Source of the DNA: CAVVNC01 sp963750015
Lineage (GTDB): Bacteria > Desulfobacterota > Syntrophorhabdia > Syntrophorhabdales > WCHB1-27
Assembly (NCBI GenBank): GCA_963750015.1
Contig: CAVVPU010000143.1
Location: forward strand, 1-64,000
Direction: 5' to 3'
Length of the DNA stretch: 64,000 nucleotides
Below are positions 50,851 to 60,143 of the stretch, piece after piece (position 1 is the stretch's first letter; each line of letters begins with the position of its first letter). The translations under genes were made by a program, and so were the position numbers. The notes beneath the pieces were generated by a model. That model did no database searches and was not told the DNA's origin. It saw only the letters and a list, made by a program, of their open reading frames with translations.

Positions 50851-52818
50851 GTGCTAAAAGGCTACACCGCAGAGGAACTTAAGAAGCAACTCAACTCAGT
50901 GCAGTACGAGGCAGTAACGACGACGGAGGGACCGGTCCTCGTGATCGCAGGGGCCGGAAGCGGCAAGACGAGGGTTATTGAGTATCGTTCTCTTTATCTC
51001 GTGCAGAAAGGGATCGACCCCGAATCGATTCTTCTGCTCACCTTCACCCGCAGAAGCGCCCAGGAGATGATCCAGCGGGCCTCCAGGAACGACCCGAGGT
51101 GCGACAAGATCGACGGGGGTACCTTTCACTCCTTCGCGAGCAAGGTGCTCCGCCGCTACAGCAAGACCTTCGGTTTTTCGGGAGCCTTCACCATATATGA
51201 CGAAGGAGACGCAGAGGAAGCGATCAGGCGCTGCTGCAACAAGATGGGCTACGACCAGGACAAGGAGTTCCCGAAGAAGAACGAGCTTAAGACGGTCTTC
51301 AGCGTCTGCGTCAACAAGAACATGAGCATCGACGACGCAGTCCAGAGGATATACAGCGACTACGACGACTGGACAGGCGAGATAAAGACCGTCCAGAAGG
51401 AATATACGGACTACAAGCGAAGGAACAACTGCCTGGACTACGACGATCTTCTCGTCTATTTGAAGCTCGCCCTCGACAACGGAGAGGTGAGAGACAAGAT
51501 TTCTTCCCGATACCGCTATATCATGGTCGACGAATTTCAGGACACGAACGGCGTCCAAGCCGACATCGTGGAACTTCTTGCGAGGAAGAACGGCAATATC
51601 ATGGCAGTCGGGGACGACGCCCAGAGCATCTACGGATTCAGGGGCGCGAACCACCTCAATATCCTCAAATTTCCCGAAAGGTTCCCCGGTTGCAAGGTGA
51701 TCAAGCTGGAAGAGAACTACAGGTCGACTCAGCCCATACTCGACGTCGGCAACGCGGTCCTCACGAACATGAAGCACAAATTCGAAAAAAGACTCGTCTC
51801 CGGCATGGGGCTTACTGGCGAGAAGCCGGCTCTCCGCCAATTCGACGATATCTACGACGAGGCCACGTGGGTCGGCCAGAAAGTGCAGAGCCTTCGGGTT
51901 ATGAACTTCCCTATGCGGGAGGTCGCGGTGCTCTTCCGCACCGCCTTTACGTCCATGCCGCTTCAATCGGAGCTCATCAAGAGGGGGATACGGTTCAGGC
52001 TCTTTGGCGGCCGCAAGTTCTACGAGACCGCCCATGTCCGCGACGTCATCTCCTATTTGCGGATTATCGCGAACCCGGCAGACGAGCTTGCCTGGCACCG
52101 GGTACTGCTTCTGCTTCCCGGCATAGGGACAAAGACAGTCGAAAGACTGCTGGAGCTGATATCGTCCCAGGACAGCCTCGCAGGGGTTATCGATACGGCG
52201 GTGAGCCCTTTTTGCTCAGGTCAGAAGCACTCGGACGTGCTCTCGTCATTCAGGACCCTCCTGCGGTCGCTCGCCGATCCGTCTATGACGCCAGCCAACC
52301 AGTTGGATAAGGCGATCGCCCACTACGACCCCATAATGAAATTGAAGTACAAGAAGGATGCGTCGAGGGCAAAGGAGCTTTCCATGCTCAGGGGCATGGC
52401 ACAGCGGTACAAGACCCTCAAGGAGTTTCTCGCGGACGTGTCCGTCGATCCGGACAAGGAAGGGCCGGACGATTCAGAGTACGTGACGCTCTCGACGGTC
52501 CATTCGGCAAAGGGGCTCGAATGGGGCCGGGTATTTTTGATCGGCCTGGTGGATGGAGTATTCCCTTCGAGCCGGTCGCTCATCAACGATGATGCCTCCG
52601 ACGTAGAGGAAGAACAGCGCCTCTTTTATGTGGCCGTGACGAGGGCTAAGGAGGAACTCCACTTAAGCCTTTACAACAAAGGGGGCTCTGAGAAAACACC
52701 CGGGAGGATCTGCAGGTTTCTGGCGGCAAGGAACGTGAAAGAAACCGTCGAGGAGCGCAGTCCGGCAGCGGCCCCGAGACGGCCACCGGTGAATCAATCG
52801 AAATATTGGCGACGATAG
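50851..52818 (+). CDS. UvrD/PcrA-type superfamily 1 DNA helicase
   Basis: A 655-residue 3'-5' helicase for repair and replication-fork maintenance. In order it has the Q motif (LNSVQYEAVTTTEGPVLVIAG), Walker A GAGSGKTRV, motif Ia LTFTRRSAQEM, GGTFHSFA, motif II VDEFQDTN, motif III GDDAQSIYGFRGA, motif IV LEENYRSTQ, LFRTAF, motif V LSTVHSAKGLEW and motif VI YVAVTRAKEELHL. It is about 70 residues shorter than E. coli UvrD or PcrA at the C-terminus, so it lacks most of their tail. GTG start after CGGAGAG. It stands alone. Confidence 0.85.
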   Translation: MLKGYTAEELKKQLNSVQYEAVTTTEGPVLVIAGAGSGKTRVIEYRSLYLVQKGIDPESILLLTFTRRSAQEMIQRASRNDPRCDKIDGGTFHSFASKVLRRYSKTFGFSGAFTIYDEGDAEEAIRRCCNKMGYDQDKEFPKKNELKTVFSVCVNKNMSIDDAVQRIYSDYDDWTGEIKTVQKEYTDYKRRNNCLDYDDLLVYLKLALDNGEVRDKISSRYRYIMVDEFQDTNGVQADIVELLARKNGNIMAVGDDAQSIYGFRGANHLNILKFPERFPGCKVIKLEENYRSTQPILDVGNAVLTNMKHKFEKRLVSGMGLTGEKPALRQFDDIYDEATWVGQKVQSLRVMNFPMREVAVLFRTAFTSMPLQSELIKRGIRFRLFGGRKFYETAHVRDVISYLRIIANPADELAWHRVLLLLPGIGTKTVERLLELISSQDSLAGVIDTAVSPFCSGQKHSDVLSSFRTLLRSLADPSMTPANQLDKAIAHYDPIMKLKYKKDASRAKELSMLRGMAQRYKTLKEFLADVSVDPDKEGPDDSEYVTLSTVHSAKGLEWGRVFLIGLVDGVFPSSRSLINDDASDVEEEQRLFYVAVTRAKEELHLSLYNKGGSEKTPGRICRFLAARNVKETVEERSPAAAPRRPPVNQSKYWRR

Positions 52819-52964
52819 AGAGAAGCCGCCAAGCCGATCCCGGACGGGGTCATGTCGGGTCGGAAAGGTTGTTCTTAACTTACTCTTCATAAATTCCTGA
52901 TTGGACATTAACAGTCGCAGCGTAGCCTTTGGCTCTAAATCCAAAAAAGCAAGGGAGAAGCGTT

Positions 52965-53744
52965 ATGAAATACCTGACAATGGGATGGCTCATCATGTTC
53001 CTGGCGGCAACCGTCTGCGCGGCACAAGAGCCCGTCCTTAAGACGGAGAAGGATAAAGTGAGTTACATCATAGGCAGGAGCATCGGCAGGGATCTAAAAG
53101 GACAGGGGATCGACGTGGATGCCGATATTTTACTCAAAGGCCTCAAGAACGCATTGGCAGGGGCGCAGCCGGCCATTACAGACCAAGATGCACAGGAGAC
53201 GATGAAAGTCTTCGGACAGGAGATGACCGCTAAGAAGCAGGCCGAAACGAAAAAATCGGCCGAGGTGAACAAAAAGCAGGAAGTGGCATTTCTCGCGGAA
53301 AACGAAAAAATGGAAGGCGTCAAGACCCTATCTTCCGGCGTGCAGTATAAGGTCCTGAAAGAAGGCACCGGAGAGTCGCCGACCCTTTATGATAAGGTGA
53401 CAGTCAACTATCGGGGCACGCTCCTCGACGGGACGGAGTTTGACAGCTCCTATAAGCGGAACCAGCCCGCTACCTTCCCGGTGAACGGGGTGATTCGCGG
53501 CTGGACCGAGGCCCTGCAGATGATGAAACCCGGATCGAAGTGGCAACTCTTTATACCGGCGAAGCTTGCCTACGGAGAGGCAGGGGCAGGAGACCATATC
53601 CCGCCGAATGCCATGCTCATCTTCGACGTGGAGCTTCTCTCCGTGAACCGGTCCTCCTCCGGTGGGCTGGGCGGATCGGGGGGGCCCGATAAGCCTGCAC
53701 CGAAGGAGAACGGCAAACATGCGAGCCAGTCGACGGCCGAGTAA
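52965..53744 (+). CDS. Periplasmic FKBP-type peptidyl-prolyl isomerase (FkpA/Mip-like)
   Basis: A 259-residue exported foldase. The signal peptide is MKYLTMGWLIMFLAATVCA. An N-terminal helical dimerisation region (KVSYIIGRSIGRDLKGQGIDVDADILLKGL, then an NKKQEVAFLAENEKMEGV linker helix) precedes the FKBP domain (about 140-235: VTVNYRGTLLDGTEFDSSYKR, GVIRGWTEALQMMKPGSKWQLFIPAKLAYGEAG, IPPNAMLIFDVELL). A disordered Gly/Ser/Lys tail ends it. It catalyses proline isomerisation and chaperones exported proteins. ATG 52965 is chosen because AGGGAGAAG precedes it and the signal peptide starts there. Confidence 0.9.
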   Translation: MKYLTMGWLIMFLAATVCAAQEPVLKTEKDKVSYIIGRSIGRDLKGQGIDVDADILLKGLKNALAGAQPAITDQDAQETMKVFGQEMTAKKQAETKKSAEVNKKQEVAFLAENEKMEGVKTLSSGVQYKVLKEGTGESPTLYDKVTVNYRGTLLDGTEFDSSYKRNQPATFPVNGVIRGWTEALQMMKPGSKWQLFIPAKLAYGEAGAGDHIPPNAMLIFDVELLSVNRSSSGGLGGSGGPDKPAPKENGKHASQSTAE

Positions 53745-53919
53745 CGGGCCGGGGGCACAGAGACGTCCCCAAGAGCATCCGGCCTGTTTCATGTTTATTG
53801 CTTGCTGAGCCTGTCCCTCTTCACGGGAGTACTGAAAGGCCATGTTGAGTCTCTTTTTGAGAGGGGCGACGGCCAGAACCTGCCTCAAAAGTCAGGGTCT
53901 GGCAATAGAACCGAAAGAA

Positions 53920-54606
53920 TTACTTTCCCAATCTTCTCCTTATTGTTGCAAGGCCGACAAGTCCGGGGCCGAGAAGCAGGAAGGCGGCCGGCAGCGGTAG
54001 AGACGAAGCTTTGGTATACGTATAGTCAATCGTAACGGTGCCATTTACCGAAGCATCGCCACCAACGGCAAGAGCGCCCGGGTTAAAGGTCGCTGACGAA
54101 GTGAGAGGTTTTAAGGCAGCCTGGAAGCCTATAGAACCGGTGCCCTCGTACTGAGCCCAGGTCACCGATGCGATGTCGATTGTCTGGGTCTGGTTTGTGG
54201 TGGGTCCGGAGAAGGTCGAAATAGCAAAGAGCGGGGGTGTGACAGTCCCGTTTATCAGGCCGGTTGAGGCTGAGGCGGTCACGACAATACCCCCCGGGCC
54301 ATTGAGAGAAAAGGGCGCGGTTGACTGAGCATTCGTGAAGCTTTGGGCTGAAGTGGTGAGATTAACCATCAGTACTCTAGGCGTAATATCGGTGACGAGT
54401 ATCAGCGAAACATCGGTCAACGTTCCGAGAGCCGGATTGAAACTGTTCAGTGACAGGTTATATGGAGTACTTGACCCATCAAATGAAAAGGTCTCACTAG
54501 AGGTTGCGATTGCTGCGCGAGCAACTCCCGTGCCGGCCGTCAGGGCCGTACTTACCAGTACCGCCAAGACAAGGCTTTTCAAGATCGCTTTCTTAAAGAA
54601 TACCAT
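53920..54606 (-). CDS. VPLPA-CTERM surface protein
   Basis: A 228-residue secreted protein. Signal peptide at the N-terminus (MVFFKKAILKSLVLAVLVST, cleavage near VARA), then a beta-rich, Ser/Thr-rich mature domain (SFNPALGTLTDVSLILVTD, resembling choice-of-anchor-type domains). The C-terminal sorting signal is SLPLPAAFLLLGPGLVGLATI followed by RRRLGK. The motif, helix and basic tail match VPLPA-CTERM signals processed by exosortase-like proteases, and share the LLGPGLxG core with the protein at 4508. ATG 54606 has GGAGGAGG just upstream. A structured 85-nt element lies in its leader. Confidence 0.75.
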   Translation of the reverse strand: MVFFKKAILKSLVLAVLVSTALTAGTGVARAAIATSSETFSFDGSSTPYNLSLNSFNPALGTLTDVSLILVTDITPRVLMVNLTTSAQSFTNAQSTAPFSLNGPGGIVVTASASTGLINGTVTPPLFAISTFSGPTTNQTQTIDIASVTWAQYEGTGSIGFQAALKPLTSSATFNPGALAVGGDASVNGTVTIDYTYTKASSLPLPAAFLLLGPGLVGLATIRRRLGK

Positions 54607-54660
54607 GTTGCCTCCTCCCGAGTCGGCATGTACCAAACTACATAGCTATGCTTTATCTCA

Positions 54661-54745
54661 GAAAGTTAGACGCCTTAAGAAACCACGGTCACACCCGCAC
54701 CCCTTCGGCCGCATGTGCGAAGACAGCTTGGTTCTGCTAACTTTC
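54661..54745 (-). ncRNA. Structured leader element of the VPLPA-CTERM gene (candidate cis-regulatory RNA)
   Basis: GAAAGTTAG and CTAACTTTC (9 bp, perfect) close an 85-nt element. Inside, AACCA and TGGTT form a second helix, and a GC-rich apical part follows. It lies about 55 nt before the ATG at 54606, as a leader riboswitch or protein-bound element would. It does not match riboswitch classes I know by eye. The rest of 54607-54974 holds only the hairpin at 54926. Confidence 0.4.
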
Positions 54746-54925
54746 AGGACAAAACGATGTTACGATGATATTACAAAATTGTTGCACTCTCGTGAAGGTT
54801 TGATGAAACATTTGTTAAAATCGCTTTCATTAGCGAAGATATGGCGAGAGATGCGAAAGAACTCGTGGGGGCGGGGGGGTTGAAACGACACATTTTCCCG
54901 AAGATATCTCTAAAAGCTCTTTACT

Positions 54926-54946
54926 GTCCGGATTATTTTCCCGGAC
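54926..54946 (-). terminator. Hairpin after the TPR gene
   Basis: GTCCGG / CCGGAC with a 9-nt AT-rich loop, about 30 bp beyond the stop codon of the minus-strand TPR gene. Only a weak T-tract follows on that strand. Confidence 0.45.
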
Positions 54947-54974
54947 CGACTGAACGCTCGTGTATGAGCAGAAA

Positions 54975-55784
54975 TTACATTCCGGCCTTCTGCAGCACCT
55001 CAGGCGGGATCTTGGCGCCCAGCTCCTGCGCTCTTCTCAGGTATTTTCCGGCTCGATCGATGTTTTCCTTCTCAAGATAGGACAGCCCGAGATAGTAATT
55101 GACCCGCCAGTCATTTTGCTTCGTGCGGTAACTCCGTTCGAGATAATCGATGGATGTCCCGTAGTCCTTCATCTGGTAGTAAGTAAGACCCAACAGATAC
55201 TGAGCGTCTGAAACCAACGGCGAATTCAGCTCGACGTAGAGCTTTTCTGCGTTCTTGAGCTGCTCGGACGCGGCCTTAAGATCTTTGGAGTATAGATACA
55301 CGGTTCCGAGACCGTAGTAGCCTTCGGGATCGCGGGGGTATGTTTTTACCAAAATAAGGTATTCGGAGATGGCAGCGTCGTTCTTGCCCTGATAACGATA
55401 GGCGACGGCAAGGTTGATATGGGCAGCACGGTTCCCCGGCAAGACCCCGATCGACCTTTTATACCAGTAGATCGCCTCATCCAATTTGCCGCCTTGGCGA
55501 AGCAGCCGCCCAAGGTTATCCATGGCGTCGCAGTAGTTCGCATCAAGGTTTATTGCCTTTTGGTATTCCTTTATTGCCTCATCCGGCTTGCCCTCATTTT
55601 CCAGCGTATAGCCGTTGTTATAGGACTGCCTGGCTGCTTCATTCCCGGTGGGGCAGAGAATGGGGTATGTGAGGGCAGGCTTATTCCCTTTCCCGGCGGG
55701 TGACCCATCGGCCGCGATCACATGTCCGGCCGTACAAACGGTCAGGACGATAATTGCGCCGATGAGGGATACCATGAGTTTCAT
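54975..55784 (-). CDS. Exported TPR-repeat protein
   Basis: A 269-residue protein with a signal peptide (MKLMVSLIGAIIVLTVCTAGHVIA) and about six tetratricopeptide repeats over residues 50-255, for example NNGYTLENEGKPDEAIKEYQKAINLDANY, DNLGRLLRQGGKLDEAIYWYKRSIGVLPGN and YYLGLSYLEKENIDRAGKYLRRAQELGA. TPR arrays scaffold protein complexes, in the periplasm often for envelope polysaccharide or cell-division machinery. No lipobox follows the signal peptide. ATG 55784 has GAAGGAGC upstream. The frame runs further to 55817, but that would hide the signal peptide. No partner is evident nearby. Confidence 0.75.
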   Translation of the reverse strand: MKLMVSLIGAIIVLTVCTAGHVIAADGSPAGKGNKPALTYPILCPTGNEAARQSYNNGYTLENEGKPDEAIKEYQKAINLDANYCDAMDNLGRLLRQGGKLDEAIYWYKRSIGVLPGNRAAHINLAVAYRYQGKNDAAISEYLILVKTYPRDPEGYYGLGTVYLYSKDLKAASEQLKNAEKLYVELNSPLVSDAQYLLGLTYYQMKDYGTSIDYLERSYRTKQNDWRVNYYLGLSYLEKENIDRAGKYLRRAQELGAKIPPEVLQKAGM

Positions 55785-56034
55785 GACGTTAGCTCCTTCT
55801 TTAGACCACCCGGACATTCACGTCTGTTCGAACGCGCACTACCACTTTTACCACAGGCGCGGGAAAAGAGAAACAGGATTGTATCAAGACAAGGTAGAAG
55901 CGTCTGTTCTTGACACTGGACAGGAAATACGCCTTGGTTGCAGTACGGGGTAGACCCGTGCCGGTTTCGTGGCAAAATGTGCCCCGGAAGGGAAGGTGAA
56001 GGCGTCGACTCAGGCCCAGATATGGCAATCAAAC

Positions 56035-56064
56035 AGCGGGGCATCCGATCCGGGATGCCCCGCT
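56035..56064 (-). terminator. Strong hairpin terminator after the MFS gene at 56096
   Basis: AGCGGGGCATCC and its exact complement form a 12-bp stem with a 6-nt loop, about 30 bp after the stop codon of the minus-strand MFS gene. It is followed on that strand by GTTTGATT. The remaining 55785-56034 shows no gene. Confidence 0.65.
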
Positions 56065-56095
56065 GCCTTCACTTTTATCGATGAATATCCGGTTC

Positions 56096-57421
56096 CTATT
56101 GCTCCATTAGGCTTTTTCTAATGTCGCTCGTCACGCTTCTCGTGGCGGCAAGAAGGAGAAGGCCGGCTATTACCATGCTTGTCGCTGCAACGGAGATCAG
56201 GGAGTAGCGGATCGACAGCGGGCCGTAGGCAGGCTTCAGGAGATCGTTCATTCCTCCGACGATGAAGGGTCCGAAGCCCAGACCGAAAAGGTTCCCTACC
56301 AGAAAGATGGAGGCTGCGCCGAAGGCCCGCATCCTCACCTTGACGACGGTCTGGACAAGGGCGAAAACGGGCCCGGACCGAAATCCCATCAAAGCGACCG
56401 AGATGACGAGATAGATCCAGGCGGTCGGCATGGGAGAAAGAAAAAAGCAGAGCAGGCTCGGACCGGCAAGTATGCACGCGAGCGCCGGGGTTATGGTTCT
56501 CCACTTGTCGCCCTTCCTGCCCAGCCACATCACCACGAAGCCACCGATGAGGGTCCCTACGATACCTGAGATCGATTTCACGGAACCTCCCCTGGTGGCA
56601 ACCTGTATCATGGTCAGGTGATGGACACGGATCAGAAACGAGGGGAACCAGGAGGAAAACCCCTGGTCCGCGAGCCCTGTGAAACAGGCGCTGCTCACGA
56701 GGAGCATGTAGGTCTTGTTGGTGAGCAGGTAGTGAATGGTCTGACCCATGCTATAGAGCTTGGTGTCGACCTCCCGTCCGTCAACACTCCCACGGCGCGG
56801 CTCTTTAACCGTGAAGAAGAGAAGTCCGGCCAATATAAGACCTGGTATGCCGGCGAAGAGGAAGGCGCTGCGCCAGCCCCAGTAGGTGGTCGCGAAGCCG
56901 CCGATCATCAGCCCACCGTATATGCCGAGGTACGGCGGTATGGACAGCACCGCGGTCGCGATGGGCCGCTTGTCCTTGGGGAAGTAATCGGCGATGAGCG
57001 ACTGGGAGGGGGCTGCGGCGGACGATTCCCCTATGCCTATGCCGATGCGGGTGAGAAGCAGCTGCATGACGGTACGGGCTGCGGCGCCGAGGCCGGTCAT
57101 GAGGCTCCAGAAAGTGACCCCTATGGTGATTATGGCGACCCGGCTCTTACGGTCCGCAAGGCGTGCGATGGGCATCGCCAAAAGGGTGTAGATCGTGACG
57201 AATCCGAAACCCACCATCAGCCCTAGCAGGGTATCCGACAGATGGAACTCCCGCTTGATCGGCTCGAGGACCGCGTTCATGATGGTGCGGTCCGTAAAAC
57301 TGCACGACATGATGAGCGTCAGCAGGATGAGGACATAGTAGGCCTTTGCCGTGCTTGCACCTTGCGGTTCCCCTTGCGGGGCAGGACCGCTTTTCCGTGG
57401 TGTTGTCTTCTGCTCTTCCAT
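56096..57421 (-). CDS. MFS transporter, spinster-like
   Basis: A 441-residue, twelve-helix major facilitator. TM1 reads YYVLILLTLIMSCSFTDRTIMNAVLEPIKREFHLSD, followed by GFVTIYTLLAMPIARLADRKSRV and GIGESSAAAPSQSLIADYFPKDKRP, the arrangement of spinster-type (Spns) MFS proteins. Cargo in this group ranges from sphingolipids to organic acids, so the substrate is open. GGAGGAATTCG precedes the ATG. It is the last gene of a three-gene minus-strand operon behind the amidohydrolase (39 bp apart), so transport of the amidohydrolase substrate or product is likely. Confidence 0.8.
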   Translation of the reverse strand: MEEQKTTPRKSGPAPQGEPQGASTAKAYYVLILLTLIMSCSFTDRTIMNAVLEPIKREFHLSDTLLGLMVGFGFVTIYTLLAMPIARLADRKSRVAIITIGVTFWSLMTGLGAAARTVMQLLLTRIGIGIGESSAAAPSQSLIADYFPKDKRPIATAVLSIPPYLGIYGGLMIGGFATTYWGWRSAFLFAGIPGLILAGLLFFTVKEPRRGSVDGREVDTKLYSMGQTIHYLLTNKTYMLLVSSACFTGLADQGFSSWFPSFLIRVHHLTMIQVATRGGSVKSISGIVGTLIGGFVVMWLGRKGDKWRTITPALACILAGPSLLCFFLSPMPTAWIYLVISVALMGFRSGPVFALVQTVVKVRMRAFGAASIFLVGNLFGLGFGPFIVGGMNDLLKPAYGPLSIRYSLISVAATSMVIAGLLLLAATRSVTSDIRKSLMEQ

Positions 57422-57460
57422 CGAATTCCTCCAATTCTAATGAATACGCTAAACCTTAGG

Positions 57461-58474
57461 TCAAATGGAAAGGCGCAGAAGATTCAGCGCATTGCCCGAG
57501 AATATCTGTTGCTTTTCAGCCTCGGTGATATCCATCGCCGTAATGGCATTTATAGTCTGGCGGTAACTTCTCAATCCGCCATAGTAGTCACCGAGCGGCA
57601 TATCGACACCAAAGACTATATGGTCCGCTCCCCAGAAGTCATAAGCGAGCATCAGGGCGGCGGTGTTCCCATGAATGGCGGTGTCGTTGTAGAACATTTT
57701 GTAGTATTCGACGGGAGTCTTGGTGAGGCTTTTCAGGAAGGTCCCGCCCCGTCTGTCCTGCGATCCGTAGTGTTGGTGGATCCTCTGCGCGTAGTAGGGC
57801 ACCATGCCGCCGCAGTGGTGGGTGATGACCTTCAGGTTGGGGTATTTTTCGAGGATGCCGCTGAAGATGAGCCGCGTCATGGCGACCGTCGTCTCGTAGG
57901 GCCAGCCGAATATGCTCGCGATCATGTACTTTGACTTCTCCTCAGTTTTGTAGTCGGCAAAGTCGTCACCCCGCCACGGATGGATGTAGACCGGAAGGTT
58001 GTAGCGGTTCATCATCTCGTAGAGGGGCAGGAACTCTTCGGAGTCGAGGGGCTTTCCGTTGATGTTGCTATGCACGTATATGCCCTTGAAGCGCAAGTCG
58101 CTGATGGCCCTTTCCGCCTCTTTCACGGCAGCCTCGGGATTGTTCATGGGAAGCAGGGCTATGGCGGCGACGAACCTGTCCCGGTGTGTGCGGACGAGCT
58201 CTGCCATCTCGTCGTTCGCCATGCGGGCGAGGTCCACCGATCTTGTCGGATCGGCGAAGGACTCGAGGGACGGCACGGGTCCGACAGTGAGCACCTGCAC
58301 GACATCGGGATACTTGTCCATGATGCGGAACCGTTCGTCCATATCGAACAGGGGCCTGCACCCTCCCAGTATGCCATTGTAGAACCCGGGGAAATCCTTA
58401 CGCAGCACCTCCGTGTACTTCGGCGGTGAGATGTGCGCGTAGGCGTCGACCTTCAGGGGATACGGCTTTTCCAT
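57461..58474 (-). CDS. Amidohydrolase-family decarboxylase/hydrolase (ACMSD/gamma-resorcylate type)
   Basis: A 337-residue metal-dependent TIM-barrel protein of the amidohydrolase-2 group that includes ACMSD, gamma-resorcylate and 5-carboxyvanillate decarboxylases. Visible sites are VDAYAHI near the N-terminus (Asp10-x-Tyr12-x-His14, where the family usually has HxH or ExH), VYIHPW, ITHHCGG and GVDMPLG. Non-oxidative decarboxylation of an aromatic or unsaturated acid is the likely reaction. The first metal His is Tyr, which makes the metal site unusual. AAGGAGGAG precedes the ATG. It is flanked by two MFS genes, one of the aromatic-acid type. Confidence 0.8.
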   Translation of the reverse strand: MEKPYPLKVDAYAHISPPKYTEVLRKDFPGFYNGILGGCRPLFDMDERFRIMDKYPDVVQVLTVGPVPSLESFADPTRSVDLARMANDEMAELVRTHRDRFVAAIALLPMNNPEAAVKEAERAISDLRFKGIYVHSNINGKPLDSEEFLPLYEMMNRYNLPVYIHPWRGDDFADYKTEEKSKYMIASIFGWPYETTVAMTRLIFSGILEKYPNLKVITHHCGGMVPYYAQRIHQHYGSQDRRGGTFLKSLTKTPVEYYKMFYNDTAIHGNTAALMLAYDFWGADHIVFGVDMPLGDYYGGLRSYRQTINAITAMDITEAEKQQIFSGNALNLLRLSI

Positions 58475-58552
58475 TGTTCTCCTCCTTGATTATCAAAATG
58501 ACTGCTCGAACACTTGAGTACTTTAGAACCGCTGTCTCCGTTGGCCTCCTCG

Positions 58553-59908
58553 TCAGGCTCGCGATTCCGTCATCTCCTTCTCGACGGCCTCCAAGCCCTG
58601 CCCTTTTACGTTGATGCGGTAGAAGAGGACGAGGACCGCGCAGATGAGAGGCGGCACCGCGATCAGGCCGAACACCTGCTTGAAGGAATAGCCGAGCAAC
58701 AGGACCAGGCCGCCGAAGACGGGGCCGAATACGGCGCCGCACCTCCCCGTGGTGAGGGCCCATCCCACTCCGGTCGACCTGACGGAGGTCGGGTAGACCT
58801 CTGCGGTTATCGCGTGCAATGCCGAGTTGCTACCGCTGAAGAAGACGCCTACACCCGCCGCGAGCAGGTAGAGCGCCCAAGGGGACCCCGCGGCCAGACT
58901 GAAGAGCCACGCCACGAGGGCTGCGCCCAAGCAACCCACGATAAGGCCGGCTTTCCTGCCAAGGCGGTCGAGCAGAAAGCCCATGAAGACGGCGCCGAGG
59001 GCGGCCCCTGCGTTGGAGACCACCGTATAGCTGTAGCTCTTATAGAGGGAGAGGCCCGTTTTGGTGAGGAGCGTCGGCATCCAGGTCGTGAGAATGTAGC
59101 CGTTGAAGAGGGCGAGGAAGTAAGTGAGCCAGATGAGGATGGTCATGACGGCGAGCTTGGGCGTGAAGAGCTGCCTGACGCTCGCCTTTCGCTCGACCGG
59201 CAGGGTGAGGTTCTCCTCGGTCCATTCTATGGGGGCCACGTGGGCGGCCTTCTCCATCCTCCTCAGGACCTTGACGGCCTTGTCGTAACGGCCTTTCTGG
59301 ACGAGAAAGCGGACCGATTCGGGGAGCAGGGCCCAGAGGAAGGGGATGAGGAGAACCGGCAGGAGGGCGAAGAAGAGCACGATGCGCCATCCATAAAGGG
59401 GGATGAAAAGCATCGAGCACAGCCCCACCGTGACCGGACCCATGGCAAAACCGACGAACATGATGCCCACCATCCTCGCCCTGATCTTCGCCGGGGCGAA
59501 CTCGGAGGCGATGGTGATAGTGAGCACGAGGACGCCGCCCATGCCCACGCCCGCAAAGAAGCGAAGGAGACAGAAGGTGTTGAAGTCGTGCACCCAGTAG
59601 AGCCCGCCGTTGAAGACGGAGAATATGGCCAGACAAAGGATGAGAGGTGTTTTTCTGCCGATGAGGTCGGCGAGCATGCCCATGCCTGCGGTGCCTATCA
59701 TGAGCCCGACGAGGCCGCAGGTCTGGACCCAGCCGCCCACGACCGGGGTCAGGTGCCACTCTTTGAGCATATAGGGCATCACGTACGCCAGGAGCTGTCC
59801 ATCGTAGCCGTCAAAGAGAAGGGACAGCGTTCCGAGAATCAGGAGGCTCCAATGAAAGCGGTTGAGCTTCAGCCCGTCGCAAAATTCCGTTACATTAGGT
59901 TTCTGCAT
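58553..59908 (-). CDS. MFS transporter, aromatic acid:H+ symporter (AAHS) type
   Basis: A 451-residue, twelve-helix MFS protein like PcaK and its relatives: LLFDGYDGQLLAYVMPYM in TM1, GMGMLADLIGRKTPL in the 2-3 loop, RFFAGVGMGGVLVL, LLPESVRFLVQKGRYDKAVKVLRRM after TM6, GFLLDRLGRKAG and VYPTSVRSTGVGWALTTGRCGAVFGP in the second half. It should import an aromatic or related carboxylate. It is the first gene of the operon with the amidohydrolase (78 bp apart) and second MFS protein. The ATG has no clear Shine-Dalgarno sequence. It differs clearly from the AAHS protein at 31424. Confidence 0.85.
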   Translation of the reverse strand: MQKPNVTEFCDGLKLNRFHWSLLILGTLSLLFDGYDGQLLAYVMPYMLKEWHLTPVVGGWVQTCGLVGLMIGTAGMGMLADLIGRKTPLILCLAIFSVFNGGLYWVHDFNTFCLLRFFAGVGMGGVLVLTITIASEFAPAKIRARMVGIMFVGFAMGPVTVGLCSMLFIPLYGWRIVLFFALLPVLLIPFLWALLPESVRFLVQKGRYDKAVKVLRRMEKAAHVAPIEWTEENLTLPVERKASVRQLFTPKLAVMTILIWLTYFLALFNGYILTTWMPTLLTKTGLSLYKSYSYTVVSNAGAALGAVFMGFLLDRLGRKAGLIVGCLGAALVAWLFSLAAGSPWALYLLAAGVGVFFSGSNSALHAITAEVYPTSVRSTGVGWALTTGRCGAVFGPVFGGLVLLLGYSFKQVFGLIAVPPLICAVLVLFYRINVKGQGLEAVEKEMTESRA

Positions 59909-60143
59909 ATAGCGTTCACAAATATACCGAGACTCTGTCGACCGGCGTCAGTGCGCATTGTGCCAGGCTCCAGACCCCAATTTTGCCGCTGGGGATAGGG
60001 GGCCTATTCACTGTTCCCCACTGTCTGACGCCGTCCCAATCCTACACCCTCGCAGGAAGAGACGTCAAGACTAATTCCCGACGGTAATCAGAATAACCGG
60101 AGAGGGAAGGCTTTGAGGTGCGGCGAGGGACTAATGAGGAATC

